Part shown: piece after piece, positions 36,884-50,100 of the stretch
Position numbering within the stretch: the first letter of the stretch is position 1
Layout: each line of letters opens with the position of its first letter
From: Anseranas semipalmata
Taxonomy: Eukaryota > Chordata > Aves > Anseriformes > Anseranatidae
DNA length: 64,000 nucleotides
Reading direction: 5' to 3'
NCBI GenBank assembly: GCA_013399115.1
Contig: VXAA01001101.1
Coordinates: forward strand, 494,164-558,163
Notes under the pieces: generated by a model
Databases searched by the model: none
Told to the model about the DNA's origin: nothing
Seen by the model: only the letters and a program-made list of their open reading frames with translations
Position numbers and translations under genes: made by a program

Positions 36884-37240
36884 CTAGAATCACGGAATAA
36901 TTAGGTCGGACAGGACCTCTGGAGGTCACACAGCCCAGCTCCTGCTCAAAGCACGGCCACCCCAAGGCTCAGTGAGGCTGTTCAGGGCCTTGGCCAGTCC
37001 CGTGTTGAACATCTCTGAGGACCGAGACTCTCCAGCCTGCCTGAGCCCCACGTGCTTCACCACTTGCATTGTGCTTGGGGTTGTTGCGCCCCAAGTGCAG
37101 GACCCGGCACTTGGCCTTGTTGAACATCATACAGTTCGCCTCGGCCCACCAGTCCAGCCTATCCAGATCCTCCTGCAGAGCCTTCCTACCCTCAAGCAGA
37201 TCAACACATGCACCCAGCTTGGTGTCGTCATGAAGAACCA
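36884..37240 (-). mobile_element. CR1 LINE 3' fragment fused to the SPCS1 retrocopy
   Basis: The minus-strand frame from 37241 reads [23 protein letters not shown], then [17 protein letters not shown]. This is the conserved C-terminal part of CR1 reverse transcriptase ([28 protein letters not shown]). Near 37065 it jumps to a CR1 3'-UTR-like segment (WRVSVLRDV, then GACCTCCAGAGGTCC) and ends at about 36884 with the typical CR1 tail ATTATTCCGTGATTCTA. It is therefore 5'-truncated and internally deleted. Its 5' end lies about 8 bases past the SPCS1 stop codon, on the same strand. Confidence 0.88.
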
Positions 37241-37246
37241 TATTCT

Positions 37247-37600
37247 TTAGCTTTTAGCATGTCTCTTTGGCTTTCTGTCTGCTGGCTTCTTATCGTCTGT
37301 TGCCTACTCTGGGGCAGGCAAACCGTTCAGAGGACTGCAGCGGTACATAGGCCACGGAAGGAACGTTAGCAGACGCGATAAAGCCAATCCAGCTATTATT
37401 ACATAGACAGTCCATCCATACTTGCAAGGGATGTATCCATTGATGAAACACGTGATCACAGAGATAAGAATGATTGCTTGCAAAATCCATTTTGCTAATT
37501 TTTGGCACTTGTCCTGGGCCTCGTCTGGGGAGGAGGAGGAGCCGCTGCCGCTGCTGGCCTTCCCGTCCCAAAGCTCGAACTTCTCCTCTTCAAGCCGTCA
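37247..37600 (-). pseudogene. SPCS1: SPCS1 (signal peptidase complex subunit 1) processed pseudogene
   Basis: Seen: from 37516 downward the minus strand reads QDKCQKLAKWILQAIIL, then GWTVYVIIAGLALS (from 37417), PWPMYR and GLPAPE. A premature TAG follows at 37306-37304. The same frame then continues [18 protein letters not shown] to TAA at 37249-37247. Known: SPCS1 is a roughly 100-aa two-helix ER membrane subunit of signal peptidase. Human SPCS1, as I recall it, has the same order: QKLAEQ, IILF, GYV, FGWTVYIVMAGFAFS, PPWPIYR, a KWLPVQE-like segment, then a lysine-rich DDKKPGERKIKRHAK tail. The copy has no introns, although the parent gene is multi-exonic. The initiator is lost (Gln aligns with the internal Met-Asp), a TGA closes the frame upstream near 37590, and the TAG removes the cytosolic tail. 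GC-rich sequence to about 37660 may be the former 5' UTR. It is therefore disabled, though 70 codons remain open. Confidence 0.9.
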
Positions 37601-40600
37601 GCAGGACGGGGCGGGGTGGCCTTCGTGCCCCGCGGCCAGCGGGGAAGGGAGGGGAGGGGAATCCGCCTGAATTTTTCCAGAAGGAGAACAGCTTACACTT
37701 AGTTACAGATTAAATATTCTTTACCTAATACTGCTGGAACAATGATATCCCGGTGTCATTTTATCATACATGATACTTCTGAAATTAAAGATTGTTCAGA
37801 GATTGGTAACTGAACATGGCCTTGCGTCTCTGTGGGAGGGCACCGCAGCTGAGATACAGAAAGCCGATGGACAGTCTGTACGAACAGCTGTCTGGTTTAG
37901 ATCTTGCCAGGTAAATATGAATGTTAAAGAGCAATAATTTCCCCGGCAATGAGGAAAAGCAATCAGTTCCAATGAGTGCTATCTCCTTGGCATTAGGGTG
38001 TACTTTGGAGTGGAAAGTAGTGATGGAAATTAGAGAAAATTGGAGATTTAGATTTAGAACCAGGAACAGACTCTGAGCTAATTTCTTAGATGTCTTAGGA
38101 CCTAGGGTTAGATCAGGTCCCATTTCCACTTTTACCAAGGAAGACTACCAGACAAAAGTGACCTCTTTCTCATTCCTGTTTACTTTCCTGCAGTTTATTC
38201 TTGCCTGAACACTGGGAAAATAAGATCCAGCTGTATCCTTTGTGGTTCATAATATTAATATTTGTTAATAGTTGTTATTTTTTCATTAGAAGAAAGATGA
38301 GTTAGGTTACTGTTTTCCTTGGTTAATAAATAGAATTACTATCTCAAGTGAACCCGACTACATGAATATTTACTCTTTGCTTTATACTGTATGTTTAGTT
38401 TATATTTATATCTTTAAACAACGAACCAAAAATGTATTTGTTTTATCCTCTTACCTTTAGCCTGGCTTGTCTGCCTATCCTTAGACAGTGTGCTTTGCAA
38501 AACAAGGAAAATACTTTCCCGTTGGCCATGGAAAGGATGAGCTTAGGTCTAGACACAAATAACTGAGAATGTAGTCTAACTAATACAAACATTTTAAAAG
38601 ATCTGAAGTCTTAAGGCTAGATCCAGTAAATTATTCTGTTCTTCCAGGTTAAGTGCCCCAAGCAGAAGGTTACAGAGCCCCGGTCACTGCCTCTGAGCCA
38701 AGGCGTGGTGGATTCCCGTGTGAGTCGGAGACCGGTGTTCACGGCAGGGGTAGGGATTACCCTCACCTCAGCTGACCTACAGCTGGACACTGAGAGTACT
38801 CTCCTGGAAAAACAGGCAGTGTGGACAGAAGGTGAAAATTATACCAGTGTTTTCCAGTTACAGGGAATAAGTTTTTGCCACTGGGCTATTACACAGTAAG
38901 ATAGGAACCAGTGGAAGGAACAACACCATGTCTTAGGAGAGAAGCCAAGCTTTGTTATGGTATTGAGGAACTGGAGGTAGACACCTCAGTCTGAGAGATC
39001 CTGTGGATCTCAGCAGAACAAAGCTGTTCTCCTAAGCCAGGCTTTTAATTGTAAGATAAGAAGTCTTGACTGTGACCATTTCCACCAGGCCTGCTTTAGG
39101 GGTGCCTTTCTTGTCCTCAGGAGTTTTTTAGAAGGTCATTTAGGAATCCCAGCTCTAGTTTTGCTGTAGATTGGCACCCGGGTGCCTTCCTTGGCTCTGG
39201 ATTCCAGCCCAGTGCTAGATTTAGCTTGCAAGTCCAAATAACCTGCATATTCAGCTGCACAGATCAATGATGCCCGGATGGCAGGGGTCAGGGAGGTGGT
39301 GCAAAATCACAGATTTCCCCACAGATGGACTGTGCCTGTGAGAACCCTTCAGAAAGATCCAGGAACAACAGAAAGATGTTCAGTAAGTGTAAGGTGACTG
39401 CTACCCTGCATGTTTTCAAGAGCTTACAGCATATGTTTCTTGCAGATGATTTGGGGCTTTCAAGTCAGCAATTCAGTCACCTTACTCTTTCCCCAGCATC
39501 ATTTTACTCAATGTGTTTCAAATATCCTGGAGCACGTCCAGATTGCAAGCTATGTGTTTTAAAGTAGTATTTTGAGAGGAGGGATTATTTCTTCTACTAG
39601 CTCTGATACAAAACACTGGGGCTAAACACCAGCCACATCAGGCTATTTCTTTAAAACTTCTTTGAGCTTTGGCTGCATCTCTGCAGCCCACAGCTTTGTG
39701 TAACTGCAGAGGTTTGTTCAATTTGACTGGATGTTATATAATCAGTCTTGTATTTTCCTTTTGCTTGTGATCATGCTATGTAGGCTGCCCTCTTAAATTT
39801 CAGCAACCCTAAGGCAGCCTGAGTCATGTGTATGAGGCCCTTTTTTGCACTGTTGTGTAAGTTAGTGAGTTGCAAAGGTCATGGGAATGAGTTATTTAAA
39901 AACTGAAGCATGCTGGGCTCTATCCAGCTTAGAATAGATGAGCTCAGAAAGGCATTTACGTTTTAAATTACAGCTTTGGTTATCAAGGACTGATAGACTT
40001 CAAGTCAATATTTCTGTTTCCTTAACAAACTGCAGTACCACAATATTCACATTTCTTTTATATGCATTGTTGATGTAATTGTGCATCCACACATGAGACA
40101 GTGAATAAAATATTTACTCTCAATCTTCAGAAAACAAGTTCATTCACAAATATTGCCATCATATGCACAGTCTTAATGCTCATTCATTTTCAGTGCTCAC
40201 AATAATTAATCTCCCTTACCGTTCTCAATGGAAAACATTAGGTTCATAGTCAAAGTGCATACCTGAGTGCTTTGTTCTACCCAATGGACAACCTGCTTAC
40301 AATGATAAATGTGTCACTGTGCTCCTGTGTAATCTGACTTCGTCACAGCAACGCTGTTCAGGTAAAAGGCACGAGAACAGGTAACTGTGTAGGTCCTTAG
40401 AGCAGGTCCTTATGTTTCCATTCACTCTGTGGCCTGTCTGGTTTAAGCTATCCAGCTGTGCCCACATCTATAGGAAGCTCTTTCTTGCTTCCCCCTTCAT
40501 GTCCCCTCCCCTGGCCCTCCAAATCACCACCCACGCAAGAGTGCTAATCCCAGTGTCTGGCATACTTAAAGTGGAAGGGCTCTAAACCACCCAAACAGCA

Positions 40601-40760
40601 CTTTCAAAGTTGGATCATTTCCAACAGAGCAGTTCAGGGTGCAGCTCCACAGACTGCTCAGCAGGCAGAATGGGGCAGGTGACAGTCTCCAGCAGAAGGG
40701 AAGAGCATGCAGCAGGGCCAGGGGAGCAGGAACTAATACAGAGTCATGCCCTGGGAGTGT

Positions 40761-40781
40761 TGTTTTGTTTTGTTTTGTTTT
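40761..40781. repeat. (TTTTG)n microsatellite
   Basis: Four perfect TGTTT-type pentamers in unique intergenic sequence. Confidence 0.9.
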
Positions 40782-42777
40782 CCTATACATCTGTCTATGC
40801 AACTATCCCAACATCATCTTAGCCATTTGCAAAATCCCACACATGCAATTGTGATTACATTTTCATGTAGCAAAATGTAATCAACTTGTGATCACAGCAA
40901 CTCTTATTGAAGAGTAAGAGCAAGTTATGGGATGAGGTAAGAAACGTTACATTGGTTCAGCTTGAGGAAGCAGTTAAATGACTCTTTGATTACTAAACAA
41001 CAGAACCGTACAATCCACCACCCAAAATGTTGCACCAGTATCACAAGATATGGCAATAGCACATCCCATACAGTGTGCTGGTAAATGACACAGACAGGAA
41101 GTGGTTAAGCCATGAGTCTGTGGAGTCACAAAAGTGCATGTAAGAGAAAAAAGGGGGGAAAAATACACCATAAAAAATGAAGGGTAGAAATGCAAAGGGT
41201 GCAGTAAAGCGAGTTCAGGGGCATGACACTGAAAATGACAGAAAGAGAGAACACTAGGGCAAAGGACTTCCTGGAAAAGGCATGAATGTGAGCACAGGTA
41301 GGCTCTTGCTGTTTGCCTGTGTGGTTTTTGCTGTGTTCAGAAAAACAAGAACTTTGTACATGTCTTGTTAAATCAAGGAATTGTATAAAGAGTAGTGCTC
41401 GAGTCTATTGCAGTGTAACCAGTACCAGGAATAGGACTCGAGGTGACTGCTAGGATCAAACAGGATTGGCCATAAAAGGAGGGCTGGTATAAGGGAGACC
41501 AGGGGCTATGAAGCCTTAAGAGATGTCAAGCAAAAATAAAAAAATAAAGAAAACCACAGATTTTCCTAGATTCACACCTTGCTATTGTGTATTTGCATGT
41601 TTCAGCAGGTAGAATATATGACTGAAAGGTTTATATCTTTCTTGCATGTTAATAATGAAGGTATGTCTCACCCAGAGTCAAAAAGCAATGCCCTGGGTTA
41701 ATCTGGAAAGCGCTGCATGAACCTGCCATCACCTGGAAATTGGCACCAAACTTGCTTTCCTCCAGAGGAGAGTTATAAAACCAAGCAAAAGAGATCTGCA
41801 AAAAGAAAGTCTGTTCGCTTCTCTAACACTGCTGTTACCCTCTTGAACTATCTCAGGTCGAGCAACTAGAAGACGGCATGTTCTGTAGGCAGATGGCTCC
41901 TGGCAGGCATTCAGTGCAGCTGCGAATACGACACTCCGTGCCAAACATGAGTCTGTAATTTCTACTACTCTCCAATAGTCAGCTTTTTGAGGACACCATT
42001 TAGTCATTTCCTGGGAAGAGAAAGGGTGCCCATCAGACCTAATGACACCTTACTTGCACACACATTGCCGTGTGGGAGGTTGTTATAACGCACCCTTGAG
42101 CACAGCTCATTCAAAATGACAGCAATGATGTGGGTGCAGGAGTGTGCTGCCAGACAGTTCTCAGAGACCCTGCACCCTTTGACAAACAAGGAGGAGTTTT
42201 CTTCTGACTTACTTTTCTCAGCCATCAAAATGAGAGAGCAAATGCCCCTCGGGAGAAATGAGAACTGTGTTAGTTTTCATTAACTTTTAATTTGAAGCCC
42301 ATGCAACAGAATGAAGCCACTGTAGCAGTCTGGAAAGGGTATCTGAATGCCCTGTTGAATCAGAGATAATTCCTTCCCTCTCTCTGAAAAAGGTGCCTTG
42401 TTCAGAGGCACAGTGCTGGCAAAGTCTTCTCCGCCTTGAGCAGTGGCAGCAGCTCCAAAAAGTCATTTCAGGCTGCTGCAACATTCCCAGGGCTGTAGTA
42501 AAGGTCAGTGTGTTGTGTCCTTCAGCCATGCGGAGTTTTGATTAGCAAATCCGCGTCGTCGACAGCTCTGAACAGCTTCCAGCCTGCGATATATTCGGGC
42601 TCCCATGTGCACACCAAGTGCGCTCCCCGTGCCCAGCCTGTGCTCAAAGGCACGGGACTTGCTGCACAGCACTGGGCTGTAACGCTTACTACAGCAAGGC
42701 TCACACCCAAACATTCCAGTCATGTCAGGAAAGAAAAGTTTAAAAATGTTGTTCTGCTGCCAGGTCTTCCTCCAAAT

Positions 42778-42795
42778 AAAAAAAAAAAAAAAAAA
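42778..42795. repeat. A18 homopolymer
   Basis: Run of 18 A on the plus strand, preceded by CCAAAT. It is not linked to a recognisable retrocopy. Confidence 0.93.
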
Positions 42796-45700
42796 GAAGG
42801 CTGGGTTTAAATACTTAAGGATGACCTATGAAGACAGAGCTACCTCCTGGTCTTAAATGCCCCCCCTGCGTGCTTGTAACCAGCAATGCCAGCGCTCTTG
42901 GGAGCAGTGATTTTGTGAATGAAAGAAGGAAAACTTGATTAAGGGAAAAGGGACTATAGCGTGATGGAGTCCCTCCCCGCGCTGCAGGGTCATTCCATAA
43001 GTGTTTACAGCGCTCACAGTGCCAGACCCTCAGGTTTGCAGAGTCTTGGTGTGCCTACAGCAATCCCTGTGCTGCCAGGTACCTTGCTACCTCGTATTTT
43101 GTGACCGTGTCCAAGCCTGTTTGGCACTGCTGCCAAGGCCAGTTCATCAGGCATAGTGAGGTGCTGGGAAGCCACGTCTCCCTGCCCCACTCGGGCTCTG
43201 CTGTGGAGGAGGAGGTTCAGTGATAAGAGCCCTGCCAGAAATCTGCCCATCCCTGCGAACTAGAAATTCCTTCTTTCTTGTGTCCAAGCACCGCTAACCA
43301 ATCTTGTGGGGCTAACTCTGGTTAAGAGACTGTCAATTACAACCCTGCTGCTGTTGGATCCACGCTGTGCATTGGTAACAGTGGACATCAAAGCATCTGC
43401 AGCATTCTTCCTCTCCTTTTGACCACCGATAAACAGCAAGTGAAAGTACAGTCACCAGCTGCCTCAAACCAGACAGCAACATCAAATATATAAAGAGGAA
43501 GGGTTTGGTTTTGGTTTTTGAAACTTTTTTATTTTTTCCTTTTGCTTTATGCTGTCAGCTACAGCCGCTTTCTGCACCAGCTGCCTGCAGCTGTACAAAG
43601 CCTCTCTCCTCGGAGGGCCCACCCCAATGGAAAAGCTTGCTGAAAAGAAGCTTGCATGAATAGTTTCTAACCCAGTTTTCCCCCTCCTTCCTCCTTGGAG
43701 AGGGGGCTCCCATCATCTGCTGAATTTGGGATCCTTTCTGAAATGGTGCTCATTGGGAGCTGCCCCCAGCAGCCCCATCTCTGCGCCGAGGAGCGGGGCG
43801 GGCTGGGCTGCAGCTGGGCTGCCTGCTGGGTCCCAGCGCTGGGTGCCACCGCTGCTGTGACACCTCGCTTCTGCCGTGGGCACTGCGGTTCACAAACACG
43901 ATCTCGGCACAAACGGGCAGGAAAAAAGCCACTGTATGAAGCAAGCAAAATGATCGGGCAGTGCCACGTGCCCGGCAGCAGCCGGCGAGTGAAGTGCCCT
44001 CCTGGCAGCCCAGGGCATCAGCGAGGTTGGATGTGGGGAGGAAATGTCATGGTATTGATCCATTGCTTCTCTTTTGTTTTGTTTTCTGTTAATATCACAC
44101 TGCTCCCGTATTCGAGCTCACGCATGGGGAGCACTGGGGACTGTGACACCACAGCAACTGAGGCTGCTGACGCCAGTGAAGGTGGGAGGGAAAAAAAAAT
44201 GAATTTAAGTGAGAGAAGAATTTGGCTCGGTGCCACCTCTTGATTTTGTACAGTCAAGGAAATCTAAAATCCTTACTGCTGGTGACAGTGCCAGCTTTTA
44301 ACACTAACTGCACAATCACAGCCTATTCTACTAGGATTTATGTTAATACTTAATTTCGGAATTCACCTCTTCTTTTTTTCCTTTGCATGTCATCTTGAAA
44401 TGTATCTCCCTTAACATCTGGCTGTTCGGTGAAGACAAGTCCCTGTAGCCAACATAAACAGGGAATGCAGAGGTAATGTCAAATGATTTATGCACATTTA
44501 AACTTCTGACAAAGTTTAATTTTTGTAAAAGTTCACGTCTTTGAAACGTTTGTAAGCCAATGTTGTAGATAATTTATTCAGGCTTGCCGAGTGCACCATC
44601 TTTCTATACTCCCAGTTAAATCCTGTGAATGAAGGTTGCCATAGTTACAGCTGAGTTCAGAAATTGGCTTTATTATATTGTAATTCTAGTTTCTTATCTC
44701 ACTCCTCTTACTCAGATACAATGAAAGACACGTTTCCAGTTCTGTAATTAACCATGATATCAAAGATTTTGCTCACTCATTTAGAAATGGTTGAGCAAAT
44801 GTGTGAGGGGGGACATTTTTCATTCTCATCTTCACCAGAACCAGTGAGCTACGTGATATTTTCTGCACCCAGTCCGCATAAATTCTGTGCATAAATTCTA
44901 CTTATTTCCTGAAAGTTAGTTTGGTATTTAAATTTGTTGCAAAAATATAAACCAGAAAGCAAACAAGTACACCCACGACTTCTTTTTATAAAGGATATAT
45001 TGTGTGTAAAGACCTGCGTTATATTAGCATTTATTTTGAGCAAAAAAAAAAAAAGAGATCCTAGCATGACTGGAGTCACGATGTTCTAACATTTACTTCT
45101 GTGTGGTTTGGATCGGGTCTTAAGATGGTGGCTGATAAGAAGGAATCGTCAAGGTCTTCAAGTAATATCTACTGAAAAGCAAATGGCTTCTTCTCTAGAT
45201 GAGAAATGATAAGGTATCTGTCTGACTGTCAGAACAACTTGTCTCCACGAGCTGTTTGCTAGCACATCACAAACGACACATGAATAATCAGCAGTGATTC
45301 GGGAGCTTTTTCAGGCTCCTGGGTCGTTGCAAAGCAGATTGCGAGCCGGGTCACGCTGCCCCGCGGGCGAGGGCTTGGCTCACCTGGGTCTGTGCCATGC
45401 TCGCCAGTGAGAGCATCCCCTGCTCCGGGCTGCCCCGGGAGGTGTGGCGGTCCCTTGTGCTGGCTCTCACTCTCCATGGACACTTTGCTGAGACGATGCA
45501 AGTCCCAAAGCTGGAAATAGAGAGCCATTCAGTTTTTCTCATTGTGTTAGATGTCGCTGGCTTGGTGAGTTGCCTCTGGCCAGAGGCAGGGGTGTGAGGG
45601 GTGCCAAGCTGATGCAGGGGACATGGGTCTGTCTCTCCTCCTGGCTCTGCTCCGGCATCCTGCTGAGCCTTTTGAGCTTAAAGGTGCGGGTTGCTATGGG

Positions 45701-47088
45701 ATTTGTTAAAGAATCAGCATCTCTTACATAAAACAATGGTGAGAGTAAATATGCTTTATTTTCCTGAGACAGTGGGCGGGAGGGCATATTCACTGCAGCC
45801 AGGGAACACCATGAAAGGGGGAAGCAGGACCTTCCTGTGAATATTTTCCTTGATTTTTTTCCCCAGATGTCAATAAGGCATGCGTTTTCCTTACACAAGG
45901 GATCCACTGGCTATCTGGGACAATCCACAATAAACCGATGACAACAAGATTTTGTCTTGAAGGGGCTGAACAGGATATGCAATGCAAAACTGGTAAAACA
46001 TTAAGGAAGACCAGCATTTACCATGCTTTAAATTTAAATTCGAGCTCTCAGAGCTTAAATGCATGTCACAGAGTGGACGTATTGAAATACGCATTTCATA
46101 CCCACAGTGCAATAAATCTTCCGTTTGCTTGCAGCCCGTGAGCTGTGGTGGCATGTGCTTGGCTGAGCACTGCTGCTGACGGGTCTCTGTGCAAGGATGG
46201 GGGCTGCGCCGTGCGGTGAGTCACTGGAGAAGGACGCACGGCAGAAAAGCTCATTTCCCCGGTTAGTCAGAGGTAAAATATTTTTGGAATTGAGCCTGGT
46301 TTGTGTTAGGAATATTAAGGATGTTTCTGTTTTTCTGATAAAGTTCAGTTTAAAAAGAGCTCATTGCTTCAGTTAGCACTGAATTCTTTCAGAAAGCCTG
46401 CAGCTGAGTTTTCCTTTCCAAATCAGTTTGCATGGCTGTGTCTGAAACACGCCTTGGAACAGCGCTGTCAGCTTCCATATCGAACACAGAGGACTGCATT
46501 TACTCTTTGATCTTTGCTTTGTATTTAATACCTCATAGCAAACTTGCATTGAGCCCTCGTCTGAAACATGGACCGTAGGAAATCTTTGATTTTTCAAGCC
46601 TTGATGGAGTAATTAGAAGATGAAAAGTCATATGATAAAAAAATATTTTAAAGGAATAAATGCAAGCTTAGCTCAATTAAAACTGTTCAAGTTCCACAAA
46701 ATAACGAGTAGAATTAAAACGATTTTTTAATTAAAACCTAAGCACTGGAGATAATTTTCCTACAGTGAAAATCTGATGAGGCTGAGAGTGAAGTAACACT
46801 GGAACTAGAGGTCAGCTAATAAAGTAGGGCACGTTATGTGTTCAGGTATTTGTGCTCGGTACTGACGGGCTCTGATGCCATCTGCATGTGAGTGGCTGTG
46901 CGCAGAGCTTGCCCTGGCATCAGCAAATATGGCAGAAGCAGAAAGGGGTCAAAGAGAAAGAGGTGAGAGACTCTTGTGTCTCTGAGTTCAGTAAACCCAT
47001 ATCCATCAGGGTGGGGAAAGGACAGGACATTCCACCAGTCAGTGCATCTGTCTCTCCGTTTATTGAATCCTAACCTCTTCTAAACATT

Positions 47089-47114
47089 TTCTTTCTTTCT
47101 TTTTTTTTTTTTTT
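47089..47114. repeat. (CTTT)n / T14 tract
   Basis: Short CTTT repeats run into 14 T. The tract lies just below the minus-strand near-open frame discussed in the findings. Confidence 0.9.
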
Positions 47115-50100
47115 CAAAGAGGAGCACAAGCATTATAAATTAAACCATAAAATATGAATGAACATGTTAGGTGAGTCCATCACTTGGCTGATGGACTTAC
47201 TGATAAGCTGGACAAGTCTAGTGGGAGATGGAAGTACCAATCCTATGCAGGAGGGACAGCGGGTCCATGTGGTACAACTGTTTTGTACTTCCATTGCCAC
47301 AGAGCTCATAAAGCTGATCTGTAAACTTCTGCAGCACTCAGCGATGAACTGGAGAGCAGTCCGGCTCTGTTCCTGAGGGGGTGGCTGCCTGGTTGCAGGG
47401 GGCAGCAGGGTCATCTGAGCTGCATATGGTTCTCATGGACCAAAAAATAGCACCACACTGAACATGGTAAGGATTTCTGCCTGTTTCTGCTGAAGCTGCA
47501 ATACTACAGCCTTGTTGGCAGATGCTATTAATGAACTGAAGCAACAAGGTCTGGTAATCAAGGAATGGTAGGGAAAATAGGATGATACATCAGGCCAAGA
47601 TATATGTGACATCAGAAGGCATCTCATAACCCCTGCTGTAGGCACCAAGCCTCTGTGGTGACAATGAGAAAACATTTTTCCTCCCAAATCCCTCATCTTT
47701 TCTCATGTTCTCTTGTCAGTCATTGCGCATCTCACTCATTCCTTTTGCTTTCTGCAGGCAAAAGAAATGAGATATATTTAATATATGTAATGCCTTTCCC
47801 CAAACGCAGCCAGAGCTATGGGGCACCTCCTCTGCTCTCAGCGCAGGGTCTGCCACCCTTTGCAGCTGGTGCTCCTTTGCTCGCTCCTGCACCAGGTCTG
47901 ATGCTAAACCAGTGCTCTGGAGGAACGTGTGCGCGTCTGACATTGTTGTTAATGAGGAATTCAGCTCAGTGCTCATAACTAAGTGGGCTCTTAACCGCAG
48001 GTAATCAACCAGAAACAGCAGCGGAAGCTCTTCAAAGGGAGGTTATAAGCATGTGCCTTGCCCCTTGGGCGCTGGGAAGTGTATCTGTCGGAGCTAGGTA
48101 ACTGCAATTCTGCAAAATGCCGCTGAATGACATGGAGAGCTACCAAACCCGAGCACTTTCCTTGCCCAGTGGTGGAAGGATGGGTGGGTTTGGTCTTCAC
48201 AGGCTGCAGAACAGATGTCTATCTTCAAAATGGGAGTTTGGATAAATACCTAGACATGTATGAGACCTGAATGGAAAACCTGGGCTTGAGGTCAGTTATT
48301 TCATGTTTGGTGTTCCTGTAAAACCTCTTCTTTTTCCCAGTAACTTCCTTTTATGTTATCCGTGTCCTCTTCAGTATGTCCAGGCTCCTTGTTCCCTGGG
48401 GGTGAGCATGGAAGCCCAAATGTCCTCAGCGTGAGATGGTGTCCCCTGGGATGTCTGCTCTGTCCTGCACTGCAGGGAGTCAAGCCCTATTTCCTGCTAG
48501 GCATTTCCATGGTTCCCAGCTATGGAAAATAAAGAGTCAGGTTCTGAAAAAAAATCTGTTTCTTTTCTTTCCTCAGAAGTTTATCAGAAACTGGTCAGCT
48601 GGTTCAAAGCACGCTGATTTTGATGAAGTGGCATTTTCTGATGAAAACCTGTTGTTTTGATGGAAAATTTCGCTCCAGCTGCAGGACGCACCTCGTCGCC
48701 TGGTGGGGCTGTGATCACCGGTGTCAGGAGGACAGGGAAGCAAGGAGCCCCAGTGCCCGGGCAGTGCGGCCCCGCTCAGTCCTCGCCAGCCGTCGGGTCC
48801 GAGAGTGACCCCCGAAACAGGCCAGGACCGGCGAGAAGCCGGACGAGGTGCCGGCAGGTAATCCTCCTCCCTCCTTCCCATGTCCCTCAGCTGGCTGCTT
48901 GAGGCGCCTGGCCCCTCTCTTCTCTGCCTGTTGACACAACGGGGCTAGGCAGGGCTCCTATCTCTCCGGGCAGTTTCCTATTTGTTTATTGACAGTGACA
49001 AAAGCACATTTTTATTTCTGTCAGCAGAGACAATGCAGCTGTAAACGAGCAGGCTGCTTTGCCTCATGCATTATCAGCAGAATTGCCAGCTAAGCACTAA
49101 TTCCTCAGCCCTTTTGTGGCTGATGCTCGGCAATGATGTATGGAGCAGAGCAGCAAAACAAGCCGCCTATTTCCATTTTGCTGTGCCGGTGGTTAGAAAA
49201 ATGTGATTTTAACCATTGAAGTGATTACACTGCAAAAAGAGGGGATGCATGTGCATGCAGGTGGGTGTGTGGCCCCAACATACCATTTCATGGGCATATA
49301 TATCTGATCAGAATTAATCTAAAATTACTGGGGTTTTGGTAATATCTAACTGTTTTGCCTTAATTCATATTTTCTGACTAAATCTGATAAGATGTAGATG
49401 GCAGTAATAAGGAGCTGATGGCAGTGGAGTGATTTGTGTGTTTCTCCATCTAACAGTAAATATATATAACATATACAAATAACAATACAGTATAACACCT
49501 TTAACTCAGATTATTCTAAACCTAACATTAAAAGAATAACATGCTTGAGATTGTTCCAGGGAAATTGTTTTTGATTAGCTTCAGGACCATGCTTTCTCCA
49601 CTGGAAACATCAGCTCAGCTGCTTTGTTCCTCCAGCCTCCTCACTTGGCACCAAGAGAAGGGAAGCGGTGGGGTGGGATTGCTGGCTTCACAAAAGGACA
49701 TGAGAGTGACACAAGAATAAGACATGCCAAAGACACAGCATGGAGCAGGCTGAATCAAATAAACATAAGCAAATTTGTAACAAATAAAACAGGGAATATT
49801 TAAGGTCACTTACTGGCAGGGGGAGGTTTAAGCAAAAAACTTTTTTTAACACGATCTTTTGCAGCTTTTAATATATTTTCCACCAGCTGTTCTCTGGCCA
49901 CACAGATATCTGTGTGATCTTCCGCTTTTACCTCTCTCTCTAGTATCAGGCCCTATTACATGCTTCTTGTTTTAAAATCCCTTTAAGGAATTCAGTGCAG
50001 AGATTGTCATGGGCAGAAATGGGAGGCTCACTCTTTGGCTTCTGCCTCAAAATCATCCCTCAGCAGCCAGCAGTAACAGCATTTGATGCGCAGGGGTTGG

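Noticed and set aside
37290..37713. ATG-started frames of 66-93 codons over the SPCS1 copy
   Set aside because: They are shadows in the wrong phase. The true ancestral frame is the ATG-less one ending at 37247.
41729..42228. Adjacent minus-strand frames of 74 and 92 codons that abut at 42004-42007
   Set aside because: Considered as a frameshifted gene, but neither half resembles a family I know and no splice arrangement joins them convincingly.
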